From Datisca glomerata (Eukaryota; Streptophyta; Magnoliopsida; Cucurbitales; Datiscaceae): DNA of 64,000 bases. Both the position numbers and the translations under genes were made by a program. The notes beneath the pieces are model-generated. The model was not told the DNA's origin. It did no database searches and saw only the letters and a program-made list of their open reading frames with translations. Shown here one piece after another: positions 11,653-24,059 of the stretch (positions are counted from its first letter, which is position 1; each line of letters opens with the position of its first letter). The stretch spans positions 1-64,000 of the forward strand of contig QANY01011938.1 of the NCBI GenBank assembly GCA_003255025.1, in the 5' to 3' direction.

Positions 11653-12540
11653 TGTGGTATATACATCTATTAGTAATAAAATAAGTTCTTATGCTTATTT
11701 GCTTGAGTCTTATAATGGAAGATTATGTCATGTTAATTATAACACATTGTGTAGATTAGTCAATTTAGAATTAATTCCAAAAGTGACTATTGATCCAAGT
11801 CATTAATGTGAAATTTATGTTGAATCAAAATCACCAAGAGCTCCTTTTCATTCCATAGAAAGGAGTACTGAACTTCTAGAGTTAATTCACAGTGATATCT
11901 GTACTAGAGGAGATAAAGGTATTTTATTACTTTTTATTGATGATTGCACAAGATACTGTTATATGTACTTGCTAAGAAGCAACAATGAAGCCTTAGAAAA
12001 GTTCAAACATTATAAAAATGAGGTTGAGAATAAACTTAGCAAAAAGATTAAGATTCTAAGAAGTGAAAGAGGAGGTGAATATGAATATCTGAATCAAGGA
12101 TCGTTATAGACTACCTCTCCTTATTCAGCCCAACAAAATGGTATTGTCGAACACAAGAAATGTACATTGAAAGAAATAATGAATGTTATGTTGATAAGTT
12201 CTGGTTTACCACAAAATTTATAGGGGAAGCATTGCTTTTCGTAAATCACATTCTCAATAAATTACCTCATAAGCAAACAAATAAGACACCATATAAGTTA
12301 TGGAAGGAGATAAAACCTACCTATAAATACTTAAAACTATGGGGGTGTCTAGCTAAGGTAGTTGTTCCTATTACTAAAAGGGTTCAAATAAGACCTAAGA
12401 CCATTGACGGTATTTTTATTGGTTATGCTACTAATAGTAGTGCATACTGATTTCTTGTGCATAAATCAGATATTCCTGATATACATGTAAATACAATTAT
12501 TGAATCTAGGAATGCAACATTTTTTGAAGATGTATTTCCT
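11653..12540 (+). pseudogene. Element C integrase remnant
   Basis: The first frame (11653-11805) gives pre-integrase, then a stop. The core follows in the same phase through '[14 protein letters not shown]', '[16 protein letters not shown]' and '[12 protein letters not shown]'. The second catalytic position, normally Asp, is Glu. An in-frame TAG sits near 12108. The C-terminal part (12160-12450) reads 'LLFVNHILNKLPHKQTNKTPYKLW' and 'GIFIGYATNSSAY', shifted in frame. Confidence 0.8.
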
Positions 12541-12687
12541 TATAAGAATCTTATCAAGTTCATAGTTCTCTTAAAAGAATTCATGTTCAAGGAGATATCA
12601 ATAAAATTCCATGGAAGAAAGTGAAGAGCTCAGAAGAGTAAAAGTGCAAGGACTAAAAAGTTTTTTGGACTTCATTTTCTAACTTTT

Positions 12688-13144
12688 TTGTTAGAAAATG
12701 AGCCTCAAATTTTTGAAGAAGCGATGACTTCTCCTGAAGCTCCTTTTTGGAAAGAGGCTATTAACAGTGAAATTGAATCCATGATGGAAAATCATACATG
12801 GGAACTTGTAGATCTACAAATAGGAAGTAAACCTTTAGGTTGTAAATGGAACTTCAAGAAGAAGATGAAGCCTTATGGATCAATTGATAAGTACAAAATT
12901 AGACTTGTTGCTAAAGGTTATAAGCAAAAGGAAGGTCTAGACTACTTTGATACTTATTCTCCAGTTACAAGGATCACATCCATTCGATTGTTAATTGCTA
13001 TAGCAGAATTGAATAACTTAGAAATTCATCAAATGGATGTTAAAACCGCCTTCTTAAATGGTGATTTAGATGAAGAAATATATATGAAAAAACCTGAAGG
13101 GTTCAATGTTCGAAGATAAGAGAAGAAGGTATGTAGACTCGTTA
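12688..13144 (+). pseudogene. Element C reverse transcriptase, first half, cut by element B
   Basis: The open frame 12688-13119 contains 'EAPFWKEAINSEIESMMENH', 'YKIRLVAKGYKQKEGLDYF' and 'IHQMDVKTAFLNGDLDEEIY', the palm start of copia RT. A stop at 13117-13119 is followed in frame by 'EKKVCRL'. Element B then interrupts at 13145. The next residues of the domain ('KSLYGLKQ') appear at 21895, right after element B. Confidence 0.85.
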
Positions 13145-15292
13145 TGTAACATCCCAACTAATCTTGCATTTAATTATTATTGATTGCATCATATTATCAT
13201 GATTATTTGATTTAATATTTTAAATGAATCAATTGAATGTTCTGTAGAGGATCGATTCAAGGTGTCCTGACGACTCAAACGTGCATAAGTAAATTTTAAA
13301 TTAATTGATATTTACTTCTCACAATTATTTATGTACTTTGATAACTTATTAGTAATTAAATCATTGAGTGTGAAAATAGTTTCCAAGTCTTAAGTTAAAA
13401 TAATAAATAATAATAGTACCAAAGTGAAGGAAGTTGAAATTTAACAATTTGATATTAGGTTTAGTTGACAGTATAATTGGTGGCATTTTGGATATCTCCA
13501 CTTACTTTTCCCTAATTCCTTTCATTCGTTATAAGCTCGTGTTTCCCTTGGACGACTACTGGTTCTTTTTCAATTCTCTCGGTATTACTTAAAGAGTGGG
13601 GAGGAGGTTTTTTAAAGTCGAGTCCTAGAGCCATAGAAGAAAAGAGATTTCCCATTGGCTAATTGTTTCCTTCTACTCGTTAGTGGGAAAAAGGGAAAGA
13701 AAAGCAGATTAAAGGTCTTGGCATGATAAAAAGGTTTATCAGACCCTAAGTCTCTTGTCTCCATATTTTTAAATTAATCATCAAACAAAATTGATGAATT
13801 AGAAACTTTTATAATAATAAAATGTATATCGTCTTATTTTGTACAGATTGAAAACCACTTGAATCCTTGTATTTGTTTCTTTTATCAATTTAAGTTTTCG
13901 ACCTCTGATGTACTACAGCAAAACGCAGACTTTTCTTTCTTCTTTCTTTGTTCATTTTCGTAATGAAAAGTACAACATACGTGGCTTCCTTATTGATTTT
14001 GTACTTATTTTCAGTATTTATGAGAAATTTATAAAATACTTTTTATGTGTAAAACAAAATAGTTCTGGCGCACTTTGAGTGTGCCAACTCACGTTCTCTA
14101 TTCAATTTGATCTTGTTAAGGACATTAGGTAAGTAAAATTTACATATATTTTAATGTTTGACATACTCTGAAAATTTTGATTGATGAATTGTATCTCTTT
14201 CTATTCTCGTTTGGTTGCCCTTGTATGTAAATTTTCTGTATGGTAATGTTCTTATGTGATTAGATGTTTGATTGTATGTTAATGAATTGTTACGAACGTG
14301 TTCATTATTTTGGTAATGTGTGATAGTATACACACTTAAATTCTTTCACATTATGATTCATAAAATAGATATATTAAATAATAATAAAAAAACTTAAAAA
14401 AACATGGTGTGTGTTTATGTCATGAAAGACGTGAGTGGGAAATGGGACGCGGGGAACCGGCGAACCTGATAATGTTTAATGATTAACGTGAATGAATGAT
14501 CATTTGGTTTGTCCAATGATAAAATATGAATGAATGATCGATTGGCTTGTCCAATGATACAATGTGAACCAATGATGATTTGACTTGTCCAACGGTTCAA
14601 TTTGAGTGAATGATACTACGAAGATCTGGTAGTGGAACATGTTCTGTCATAATGGCCCACTCCTCTGATTGGATAAACATTACACAAGTGAGCTCGTGAT
14701 TTATGTAAATAATGAAATGGAAAATGTAAAAACATATAAAATAAAGAAAATAATGTGACAAGTTTGCATGGAAGGATAGTAATGAAAAATGTAAAACAAA
14801 AGCAAAGGAAATAACGTGATTATAATGATTATAAAGTGTATGTCAAATAGAAAGCTTTCGTTATACGATTTAACGATTTTGGATGTGTACATGTTTTCTA
14901 AGTATGTGTAAGGATTTACTTACTAGGTTTTAGCTCATTCCGTTTTCCTTAAACTTTTTAGGTGAGGAGTAATTGTGAGACGACGCCTTGTGGACGGACC
15001 GGACTCAGTAGAATATTTTGAATAAAGATTTCAGACGCAGCTTTATGATTAATTATTCTTTATTTTGATGTTTTAGCTTAAACATATTGGTTTCTAATTG
15101 ACTATGTTTCCGCTGCTAAGTTTTACTATTTAAGTAATTGAATTCAGTATTTGCTAAATTTAAGTAAAATATTTGATTAAGTTATGTTTTAAATTAAGCT
15201 ACATATTTCATATTTAATGTTCAATTAACGTTAAAGAATATAACACTTCCTAGAATTTAATCGATAAGGTATTTTTAGTATGGGGTGTTACA
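13145..15292 (+). repeat. Element B left LTR
   Basis: 2148 bp, TGTAAC...GTTACA, matching 19854-21889. Includes about four copies of a 38-bp repeat at 14488-14640. Confidence 0.92.
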
Positions 15293-15295
15293 GTT

Positions 15296-15308
15296 TTCGT
15301 ATCAGAGC
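15296..15308 (+). other. Element B primer-binding site
   Basis: 'tcgtatcagagc' just inside the left LTR differs at one base from the tRNA-Met complement TGGTATCAGAGC. Confidence 0.75.
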
Positions 15309-15521
15309 AAAGGTTTAGACATTTTTGTAGACTTCATAAATTCTTTTAAATATAAAGGAGGAAAACTACTGAGTCACGCCACAAGAGGTGTTCTTGCAAT
15401 ATGCTGGTAAGATTTAATGTTTAATAGTTAGAATGACATTACTGTATGATTTGCATGTTATATGGAACTATATGTTATGATAGGCATGTTAAGTTACTAA
15501 AATTGATCTGTTTGTACCAGA

Positions 15522-16570
15522 ATGCCTCCTAGGAACGCTAAATATCGTATTAATGGTGAACCAATTGGGGTGAACGGTAATGAGACGGGGAATGATCAAC
15601 ATGGAACTCCGTTAACATTGGAAACATTTATGTAAGCAGTAGCTGCCTTAGGGCAAGCTCAGCAACAACATGTGGCTCCTTAACCTAATGGTCAGCATAA
15701 ATTTTCTAAATTTAAGAAGTTATCTCCACCACCATTTGAAAGAACTACCGACCCCCTTAATGATGAAATGTGTATTACCGAGATTGAAAAAACATTTCTT
15801 GTTGTTGGGTGCACTGATGTAGATAAGATTAACTTTGCTTCCTACATGTTACAAAGAGACGCTTATGATTGGTGGCGACTGATTAAACGTCGATATGAAA
15901 ATAATATTGAAGCCTTCACTTGGGAAATGTTTAAGAATGTATTTTTCAATCATTACTTTTCGAAAGCATTCGACAGGGAAAAGAGAGAGTTTGTCAAGTT
16001 AGAGCAAGACAGTAAAACTGTCACCGAGTATAAAGCTACTTTCACACGATTAGTGAAGTTTGCTATAGATTTGGAGACCGCAGAAAAAAAGTCGAGCCAG
16101 ACGCTTTGAGGAAGGGTTGAAAGCTAGTATCAGGCAAGCAGTGATTTCGTTTGAACTCACTACCTATACTAGAGTGGTCAATAAGGCATTGCTAGTGGAA
16201 AGAGCATAACACTAAGACCCAGACCAAAGGAAATTCTGTTTAAGTGGTCAGAAGCCTAATGGAAGCAATTCTAAGGAAAATTTCTGGAAGGGGAACAATC
16301 AGAAAAGGAAATTTGGTGGTGGAAACAACAAAAAACAACAACAAGGAAAACAGCCAGTGAGAACATGTCAGAAGTGTGAGAAGGAACACCTTGGTGAATG
16401 TTGTATGGGTACATGCGTGTGTTTCAAGTGCGGAAAACCTGGTTGCTAAGGATAGTGATGGAAATTTCTACAACAACAATGATCAAAAGAAGACCCAAGC
16501 TCGAGTGTATATGTTGATTAAAGAGGACGTCGATCATTCTCCGACTGTTGTTTTAAGTACTAGTTTTTAA
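15522..16570 (+). pseudogene. Element B gag remnant
   Basis: The ATG at 15522 ('MPPRNAKYRINGEP') starts a frame with early stops (near 15632 and 15680). The Retrotrans_gag core lies in 15768-16109 ('MLQRDAYDWWRLIKRRYE', 'FFNHYFSKAFDREKREF'). A frameshift near 16100 leads to 'FEEGLKASIRQAVI'. The zinc knuckle 'CFKCGKPGC' (about 16420-16447) is followed at once by a stop, so the CCHC finger is truncated. Confidence 0.85.
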
Positions 16571-16930
16571 TGTGGAATGGTTGCTTGTATTTTATTTGAT
16601 TCGAGTGCTAGTCACTCATTTATAAAACCTTTATTAGCTCAAAAATTAGGGATTCCATTTGTACTTTTAGAGGCACCTTTTTATCTATCTACACCTTCAT
16701 GGGAAGATTATGGAGGTAAGTAGAGTTATAAAATGACTACCCTTTAGTGATTGAAGAGCACGTACTGTCAGCCGATCTTATCCTCTTGGATGTCCATGAC
16801 TTTGAACATTATTTTAGGGATGGATTGGCTATCAAAGCACTATGCAACTATTGAATACCCTGAAAAGAAGTGTTATTTCAACCCCCTGAAGCGCCCAATT
16901 TTTATTTTGTGGGGCTAAGTCAAAACCTCA
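16570..16930 (+). pseudogene. Element B protease remnant
   Basis: 'ILFDSSASHSFI' lies near 16590. Gypsy proteases normally read DSGA at this site, so the conserved Gly is replaced by Ser. Stops and frameshifts follow before the RT. Confidence 0.75.
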
Positions 16931-16945
16931 TAATCATTATTAGAG

Positions 16946-17800
16946 TTGTTGGAAGAGAGTCCTTCTATAGAAAATGTACCAATTGTACGTGAATTTATTG
17001 ACGTGTTTCTCGATGATCTACGAAGTCTACCGCCAAATAGGGAAATCGACTTTGTTATTGATCTCGTACCTGGTACAACTACTATATCTAAAGCATCCTA
17101 TCGAATGGCCCATGTTGAACTAAAGGAACTCAAAGTTCAGTCAAGGTAACTTTTGGATAAGAAATTTATTCGACGTATTTATTTCTCCATGGGGTGTTCC
17201 CGTTTTGTTTGTAAAGAAAAAGGATGGGATGATGAGGTTGTGCGTCGACTATCGTGAGCTGGACAAGGTGACTATCAAGAATAGGTACCCACTACCAAGG
17301 ATTAAAGATTTTTTTGATCAACTTCAAGGTGCACGTTGTTTCTCCAATATTGATCTCCATTCTGGGTATCACCAATTGAAAATCACAGAAGAAGACATCT
17401 TCAAAATTTTGTTTCGAACTCGATACGGGCATTATAAATTTCTTATAATGTCGTTTGGTTGACGAATGCCCCTGTAACTTTTATGGATCTTATGAACCAT
17501 GTTTTTAAAGAATACTTGGATCAATTTGTCATTATATATATTGATGACATTCTAATTTATTCTCGGTCTAAGGAAAAGCATGAGCAACACCTTTGGACAG
17601 TACTCCAAATCCTAGGAGTTATTTGCCAAATTTAAGAAATGTGAGTTTTTGCTGGATATGGTACTAGTTTTGTGGCACATGATATCAAAAGATGGTATAG
17701 CAGTTAATCCTAGCAAGATCGAAGCAATTAAAAGTTAGCCAGCTTCGACTAATGTTAGTTAAGTTCGTAGCTTCTTGGGATTAGCGGGTTATCATTAAAG
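16946..17800 (+). pseudogene. Element B reverse transcriptase remnant
   Basis: 16946-17149 holds the RT lead-in ('IVREFIDVFLDDLRSLPP'). A frameshift follows, then 17205-17462 has '[18 protein letters not shown]' and '[15 protein letters not shown]'. A premature TGA ends the frame at 17460. The polymerase box 'YIDDILIYS' is still readable at 17533 in another frame. Confidence 0.9.
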
Positions 17801-18330
17801 ATTTGATGAAGGATTTTCAAAAATTGCCTCACCATTAACTCAATTAACAAGGAAGAAGGTGAAATTTCAGTGGTCTGAGGAGTGTGAACGAAGTTTCCAA
17901 GAGTTCAATGAACGTTTAACAACTGCCCCAATCTTAACATTCCATGAAGGTAATAAAGGGTTTGTTGTTTACAGCGACGCTCAAAGATGGGTCTTGGATG
18001 TGTGCTTATGCAACACGGTAAGGTGATTGCTTATGAGTGAAGACAACTAAAAGATTATGAAAAGAATTACCCTACCCATGATCTTGAGCTCGTAGTTGTT
18101 GTATTTGCGTTGAAGATTTGGAGACACTACCTTTATGGGGTTAAATGTCATATCTTAACTGATCATAAAAGTCTCAAACATTTCTCCAGTCAGAAGGAGT
18201 TGAATATGAGGCAATGAAAGTGGTTAGAACTAGTCAAATATTATGATTGTGCAATCAATTATCACCCGGACAAGGATAATGTGGTAGCAAATGCTTTAAG
18301 TAGAAAGAATTCATGTTCCTTTGCCTCTTT
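17800..18330 (+). pseudogene. Element B RNase H remnant
   Basis: Readable pieces: 'KIASPLTQLTRKKVKFQWSE', 'APILTFHEGNKGFVVYSDA' and, in other frames, the 'LTDHKSL' box and the 'NVVADALSR'-type end. Many shifts and stops. Confidence 0.75.
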
Positions 18331-18599
18331 GCAAGTGATCCAGAAACCTTTATTAAGGGATATTTCAGAGATCTGGACTTGAAATTTTACTTCGAGTAGA
18401 TCCTGGTTATCTCACTACTTTGACGATTTGTCCAACTCTTTTTGAAAGAATTAAGATAGGACAAATTGGATGATCCACAACTTTTGAAATTTTGAACAGA
18501 GGTGGAAGATAGTAAACGTATTGATTTCATCATCACTACAGATGGAGCTCTTCGTTATGATGGTAAATTGGTAGTACCAAATAATGCGAAGTTAAAACG

Positions 18600-19790
18600 A
18601 TAAATTATGAGTGAAGCTCATGACACTTCATACTCAATTTATCTAGGGAGTACGAAGATGTATCAGAGTCTAAGGGAACATTATTGGTGGATTGGCATGA
18701 GTCGAGATGTTGCAGAGTATCTACAACATTGTCTTACGTGTCAGCAGGTTTAGGCTGAGCATCAACGACCTTCTGGTTTTCTACAACCACTTATGATATA
18801 TGAGTGGAAGTGGGAGCACATCAGTATGTATTTTGTTTTGGGGCTACCAAAGACTTTGAAAGGCTTTAATTCTATTTGGGTTATTGTTGATCGGCTTACT
18901 AAGTCAGCTCACTTTTTACTGGTCAAATACCTACAAGATGAAGCACTATACTCGGTTCTACATGCGAGAAATAGTAAGGCTTCATGGAGTTCCACTGTCT
19001 ATTCTGTCTGATCGTGATCTAAAGTTTACTTCTAATATTTGGAAAAGCTTGCATAAAGCTATGGGTACCTAGTTGCGATTCAAAGCAACTTTTCATCCAT
19101 AAGTAGATTGGCTATCAGAAGGACCATTCAAACCCTTTAAGGATATGTTGAGAGCTTGTGTTATTGATTTTCATAGCACTAGAGAAGAGATATTACCGCT
19201 TGTCGAGTTCTCTTATAATAATAACTCCTTATGAGGTGTTGTACAGGAGAAAATGTCAATTGCCTTTTCATTGGGATGAAGTCAGAGAACGAAAATTATT
19301 GGGCCCTGAAAAGATTCGACAGTGAATGAAAACCACTCAAAGTAGACAAAAGAGTTATGCACATAAAAGAAGGAAAACATTGAAGTTAGTTGTCAGCAAC
19401 AAAGTATTTCTAAAGGTCATTCCTACGGAAGGTGTTTTGAGGTTTGTGAAGAAAGGTAAATTAAGTCCTCACTTTGTAGGACCTTTTGAAATATTGGAGA
19501 GAATCGAAGAGTTAGCTTATCGACTTGCATTGCCACCAGTGATGTCGGGAGTTCATAATATATTCCATGTTTCGATGTTAAGGAAGTATCTCCCAGACCC
19601 GCCTCACATCCTTAGCTATGACGCTTTGGATCTTTGCCAAGACCTTACCTACGAAGAAACACCCATTAAGATTCTGGAACGGGAGGAAAAAGAACTAAAA
19701 CAAAAGAAGATTCATTTGGTCAAAGTGTTATGGAAATATCACACAGTAGAAGACGCCACTTAGGAGTGTGAAGATGAAATGCGTGTAAAC
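18600..19790 (+). pseudogene. Element B integrase remnant
   Basis: Zinc-binding region ends in 'LQHCLTCQQ' (about 18722). The core starts at 'WEHISMYFVLGLPKT' (18814); chromovirus integrases normally have Met-Asp-Phe here, so the first catalytic Asp is Tyr. The second Asp is present in 'LSILSDRDLKF' (18995) in a shifted frame. The C-terminal part is open at 19326-19763, with 'GPFEILERIEELAYRL' and 'HNIFHVSMLRKYLPDP'. It ends in a shortened, chromodomain-like tail before a TAG at 19761. Confidence 0.88.
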
Positions 19791-19839
19791 AATCTAAATT
19801 TGTTTGGTACATTTTAATTTCGAGGACGAAATTATTTGT

Positions 19840-19853
19840 AGGAAGGGGAAAAT
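19840..19853 (+). other. Element B polypurine tract
   Basis: 'aggaaggggaaaat' immediately precedes the right LTR. Confidence 0.8.
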
Positions 19854-21889
19854 TGTAACAACTCAACTAATTTTGCATTTAATTATTAATGGTTGCATCA
19901 TATTATCTGTTTATTTGATTTAATATTTTATTTGAATTAATGAATGATCTACAGATGATCATTTTGAGGTGTCCTGACGACTCAAATGTGCATAAGTAAA
20001 TTTTAAACTAATTGATATTTACTTCTCACAACTATTTATGTACTTTGATAATTTATTAGTAGTTAAATTATTGAGTGTAAAAATAGTTTCCAAGTCTTAA
20101 GTTAAAATAATAAATAATAATAGTACCACAGTGAAGGAAGTTGAATTTTAACAATTTGATATTAGGTTTAGTTGACTGTATAATTGGTGGCATTTTGGAT
20201 AATTCCACGTACTTTACCCTAATTCCATTCATTCGTTATAAGCTCGTGTTTCCCTTGCACGACGACTGGTTCTTTTTCAATTCTGTCGGTGCTACGTAAA
20301 GAGTGGAGAGAAGGTTTTCTAAAGTTGAGTCCTAGTGGCATAGAAGAAAAGAGATTTCCCATAGGCTTGTTTCCTTCAACTTGTTGGTGGGAAAAAGGGT
20401 AAGAAAAGCAGATTAAAGGTCTTGGCATGATATAAAGGTTTGTCAGACCCCAAGTCTCTTGTCTCCTTATTGTTTAAATTAATCATCAATCAAAATTGAT
20501 GAATTAGAAACTTTTATGATAATAAAATGTCTATCCTCTTAATTTGTACAGATTGAAAACAACTTGAATCCTTGTATTTGTTTATTTTATCAATTAAAGT
20601 TTTCGACCTCTGATTTACAACAGCAAAATGCAAACTTTTCTTTCTTATTTCTTTGTTCGTTGTGGTAATCAAAAGCACAATATATGCGGCTTCCTTACTG
20701 ATTTTGTATTTATGAGAAATTTTATTACTAAGGAGACCAAGTAAGTATAATTTACGCATATTTTAATGTTTGGTATACTCTTAAAATTGTGGTGGATGAA
20801 TTGCATGTCTTTCTATTCTCCTTTAGTTGCCCTTGTATATAAATTTTCTGTATGGTAATGTTCTTATGTGATTAGATGTTTGATTTTATGTTAATGAATT
20901 GTTAAAAATGTGTTCATTATTTTGGTAACGTGTGATAATATGCACACTTAAATACTTTCACATTATAATTCATAAAATAGATATAATAAATAATAATAAA
21001 AACTTAAAAGACTTGGTGTATGTTTATGTCATGAAAGACGTAAGTGAGTAATGGGACGCAGAGGACCTGACAATGTTTAATGGTTGATGTGAATGAATGA
21101 TCGTTTGACTTATCCAACGGTACAATGTGAATGAATAATCGTTTGACTTATTCAACAGTACAATGTGAATGAATGATCGTTTGACTTATCCAACGATACA
21201 ATATGAATGAAAGATACTATCAGGATTCGGTAATCGAATAGGTTCTGTAATAATGGCTCACTGCCTCTGTGACTAAACATTACACAAGTGAGCTCGTAAT
21301 TTATGTAAAGAATGAAATGAAAATGTAAAGGCATCTAAAGTAAAGAAAAAATTTGACAAGTTTATATGGAAAGATAGTAATAAAAAATGTAAAACAAAAG
21401 CAAAGGAAATAAAGTGATTATAATGATTTAGAAGTATATGTCAAACACGAACCTTTTTTATACGATGTAACGGTTTGGATGCGCATGTGTTTGCTAAGTA
21501 TGTATAAAGTTTTATTTATTGGGCTTTAACTCATTCTGTTTCCTTCAACTTTTCAGGTAAGGAGTAATTGTGAGACTGCACCTTGTTGGCGGACCAGACT
21601 CAGTAGAATATTTTGAATAAATATTTTAGACAACGCTTTATGATTAATTATTTTTTATTTTTTATATTTTAGCTTAAAAATATTGGTTACAAATTGACGA
21701 TGTTTTCGCTGCTAATTTTTACTATTTATATAATTGAATTCAATATTTTCTAAATTTAAGTAAAGCATTTGATTAAGTTATATTTTAAATTAAGCTACAG
21801 CATTGATATTTAATATTTAATTAACGTTAAAGAAGATAACACTTCCTAGAATTTAATTGATAAGGTATTTTTAGTATGGGGGTGTTACA
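19854..21889 (+). repeat. Element B right LTR
   Basis: 2036 bp, TGTAAC...GTTACA, aligned to 13145-15292. A 38-bp tandem repeat starts at 21089, 21127 and 21165, with a fourth degenerate copy at about 21203. Confidence 0.92.
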
Positions 21890-22860
21890 TGTTAAGTCCT
21901 TGTATGGACTAAAACAAACACATAAACAATGACACAAGAAATTTGACAAAATGATGATATCAAATGATTTCAAGATAAATGAGTGTGACAAATACGTGTA
22001 TGTAAAGAACACTCAAAAGGATATGCTAATTAGAGGTAGCAATCATTGAGTTGTAAATGTTATATTGGGAATTAAGATTTGTAGAATATCTTATGGACTG
22101 ATACTATCTCAATCGCACAACATTGAAAAAATACTTGCAAAGTATAACAGCTATGATGACAATCCAACTAGAACACCTGTAGATCTAAATCTCCATTTGT
22201 CTAAAAATAATGGTCAAGGCATATCACAATTAGAGTATTCACGTATAATTAGAAGTCTTATGTATCTTACGAACTGCACTCGACCTGATATAGCGTACCC
22301 AGTTAATAAACTGAGTAGATTTACTAACAATCCAGGAAATGATCACTGGACAACTATAGTAAGGGTGCTTAGATACTTAAGATACACTTTAAACTATGAA
22401 CTGCACTTCTTGAGGTTTCCAGGTGTACTTGAAGGCTATAGTGATGCTAATTCAGTATATGATACAAAAGACTCAAAATCCATAAGTGGCTATGTCTTTA
22501 CGCTTGGAGGTGCAGTTGTGTCATGAAAATCTTCCAAACAAACTTGTTTGGAGAGGAGGCTGAATGGCTTTAGATAAAGCTGGAGAGGAGGCTGAATGGC
22601 TTCGTCATTTCTTAGAAGATATTCCATGTTGGACAAAACCTGTGCCTGTGATATGTATACACTATATTAGCCAATTGACAATTGGAAGGGCACAAAGTCT
22701 AGACATATACGTCGTAGACATAATACGGTAAAACAACTGCTCTCTAATGAAATAATATCCATAGATTACGTTAAATCTAAAGGTACTCTCCTGGATCCCC
22801 TCACTAAAGGCCTGACGAGAGAGCAGGTTTATATGTCATCAGGGGGAATGTAATTAAAGA
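21890..22860 (+). pseudogene. Copia element C, fragment 3: RT second half and RNase H
   Basis: Resumes right after element B with 'KSLYGLKQT'. 22065-22526 then carries the RT end and RNase H start ('[19 protein letters not shown]', '[18 protein letters not shown]', '[15 protein letters not shown]'). A TGA at 22524 replaces the Trp codon. The RNase H tail continues in broken frames ('KSRHIRRRHNTVKQLLSNE', 'LTKGLTREQV') to about 22850. A segment near the YVDD box seems to be missing: about 30 codons separate 'YVYVKNTQKDM' from '[11 protein letters not shown]'. Confidence 0.85.
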
Positions 22861-23458
22861 CTATATTTAAAGGGTCGACATAATGGCAACCCAACCTAGC
22901 TAATTGGAGATCCCAATATCTAGGTTCAAAAGGACAACCGGATTGTGTATGACTTAGGAGGAATACTGAGGAGTTATACTCCTACCCACTCCTATGTTGA
23001 GACAGTGTTGACTCTAGCGTCGAATAGGATAACCTAGGCTTTTCATGACTACTATATCTTGGAAAAAAATCAAGTGGGGTATGGCAGGATACTCTTGATT
23101 GGAAGTCACCTATATGAGTGGAAACATAGGCCGCTTTTATGAGAATTTTAAGGTTGAATTCTCTAAAGCACTCATAAATACCAGGAGTTGTTCAGGACCA
23201 AAACGAACACAACTATGAGAACCAAAATATTTTTAGGAAGTTATTGTGTGAACTTTATTGTTTTAGTTTACATAAACGACTGAACAATTTAAGGCATCAT
23301 GTTCACTGATTGGCCAGTAAATTCGATAGTTTTCACTATGAAGGTTCGAAGCCAAAAGCTACCTTTCTTGACGTAGTAAATTTTTTTAAATACTCTCTTT
23401 TTGAATTTGTTGCATGTATTGCGTATTACAACCAATCAATTTTAATTCATGTGGAGGA
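22861..23458 (+). other. Element C 3' untranslated region
   Basis: About 600 bp without coding similarity, ending in the purine-rich 'catgtggaggatc', which resembles a copia polypurine tract. Confidence 0.55.
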
Positions 23459-24050
23459 TCGTTAGGAAGTATGAATGAAAATTGGCTTGAGGCTAGTTGG
23501 AGTATTTGTTTCATAAAGTTTAGAGAAACTTTAATTAATTTTAGAATGAATTTAATTTATTAAATTTTAATTAAGCCTCCAAGAGATATGATGAAAAGAA
23601 ATGACTATTGGTAGAATTAACTACCAATTGGAAGAGTCATAAGCTTTCAACTTTACCAATTTTCTATAAATAGTGAAAATGAATTTATTCTTCCTAATTT
23701 TGCATTCTCTAACACAACCACAAAAATGCATTCTTCTTCCTTACATAATTCCAAAGAGAGAGTATTGCATATTTTGGTTCGTCGTTCTTGTAGTTTGATC
23801 AAATAAGAATTAGAAGAAAGAAAGAAGAAAATGAAATCAGAAAAGAAGAAGAAGCTGGAAAAAAGAAGAAGAAGAAACAAAAAGAAGAAGATAAGGTTGC
23901 ATCGCTAATATCGGCCTTGATGGGTTCAATTCGGTCAATGGAGTAGTCCAACGATGGAGAAGAAGAAGACCTCGCCTGCCTTGGTGATCTCAGTAACAGG
24001 AAGATAAAGAGATCTCAGGTCTTAGAGTCACCTACTTGAGAAACCGAACA
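23459..24050 (+). repeat. Element C right LTR, 3' boundary unresolved
   Basis: Starts after the putative polypurine tract at 'tcgttaggaagtatg' (expected TG mutated to TC). It contains a TATA box ('tataaata', 23665-23672) and, downstream, a purine-rich stretch as in an R/U5 region. With no left LTR in the window, its end cannot be fixed. Confidence 0.5.
23665..23672 (+). promoter_or_regulatory. TATA box of element C LTR
   Basis: 'ctataaatagtg' in an otherwise plausible LTR promoter context. Confidence 0.5.
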
Positions 24051-24059
24051 AGTTGAAAA

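Larger units (their letters stand above)
11648..13144 (+). mobile_element. Copia element C, fragment 2 (integrase to RT)
   Basis: Sequence between element A and element B encoding pre-integrase ('RLCHVNYNTLCRLVNLELIP'), the integrase core ('[13 protein letters not shown]', '[14 protein letters not shown]') and the first half of RT. It belongs to another copia lineage than A: its motifs and spacing differ. Confidence 0.85.
13145..21889 (+). mobile_element. Gypsy retrotransposon B (complete, decayed, chromovirus/Tekay-like), inserted in element C
   Basis: 8745-bp Ty3/gypsy element with 2.0-2.1-kb LTRs (TGTAAC...GTTACA), a tRNA-Met-type primer site, gag, protease, RT, RNase H, integrase (gypsy order) and a polypurine tract. 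Flanks are CGTTA (13140-13144) and TGTTA (21890-21894), a 5-bp duplication with one mismatch. The LTR layout, the 'cgaggacgaaattattt' 3' leader and the integrase C-terminus fit the Tekay/Del chromoviruses. Coding regions carry many stops. Confidence 0.92.
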
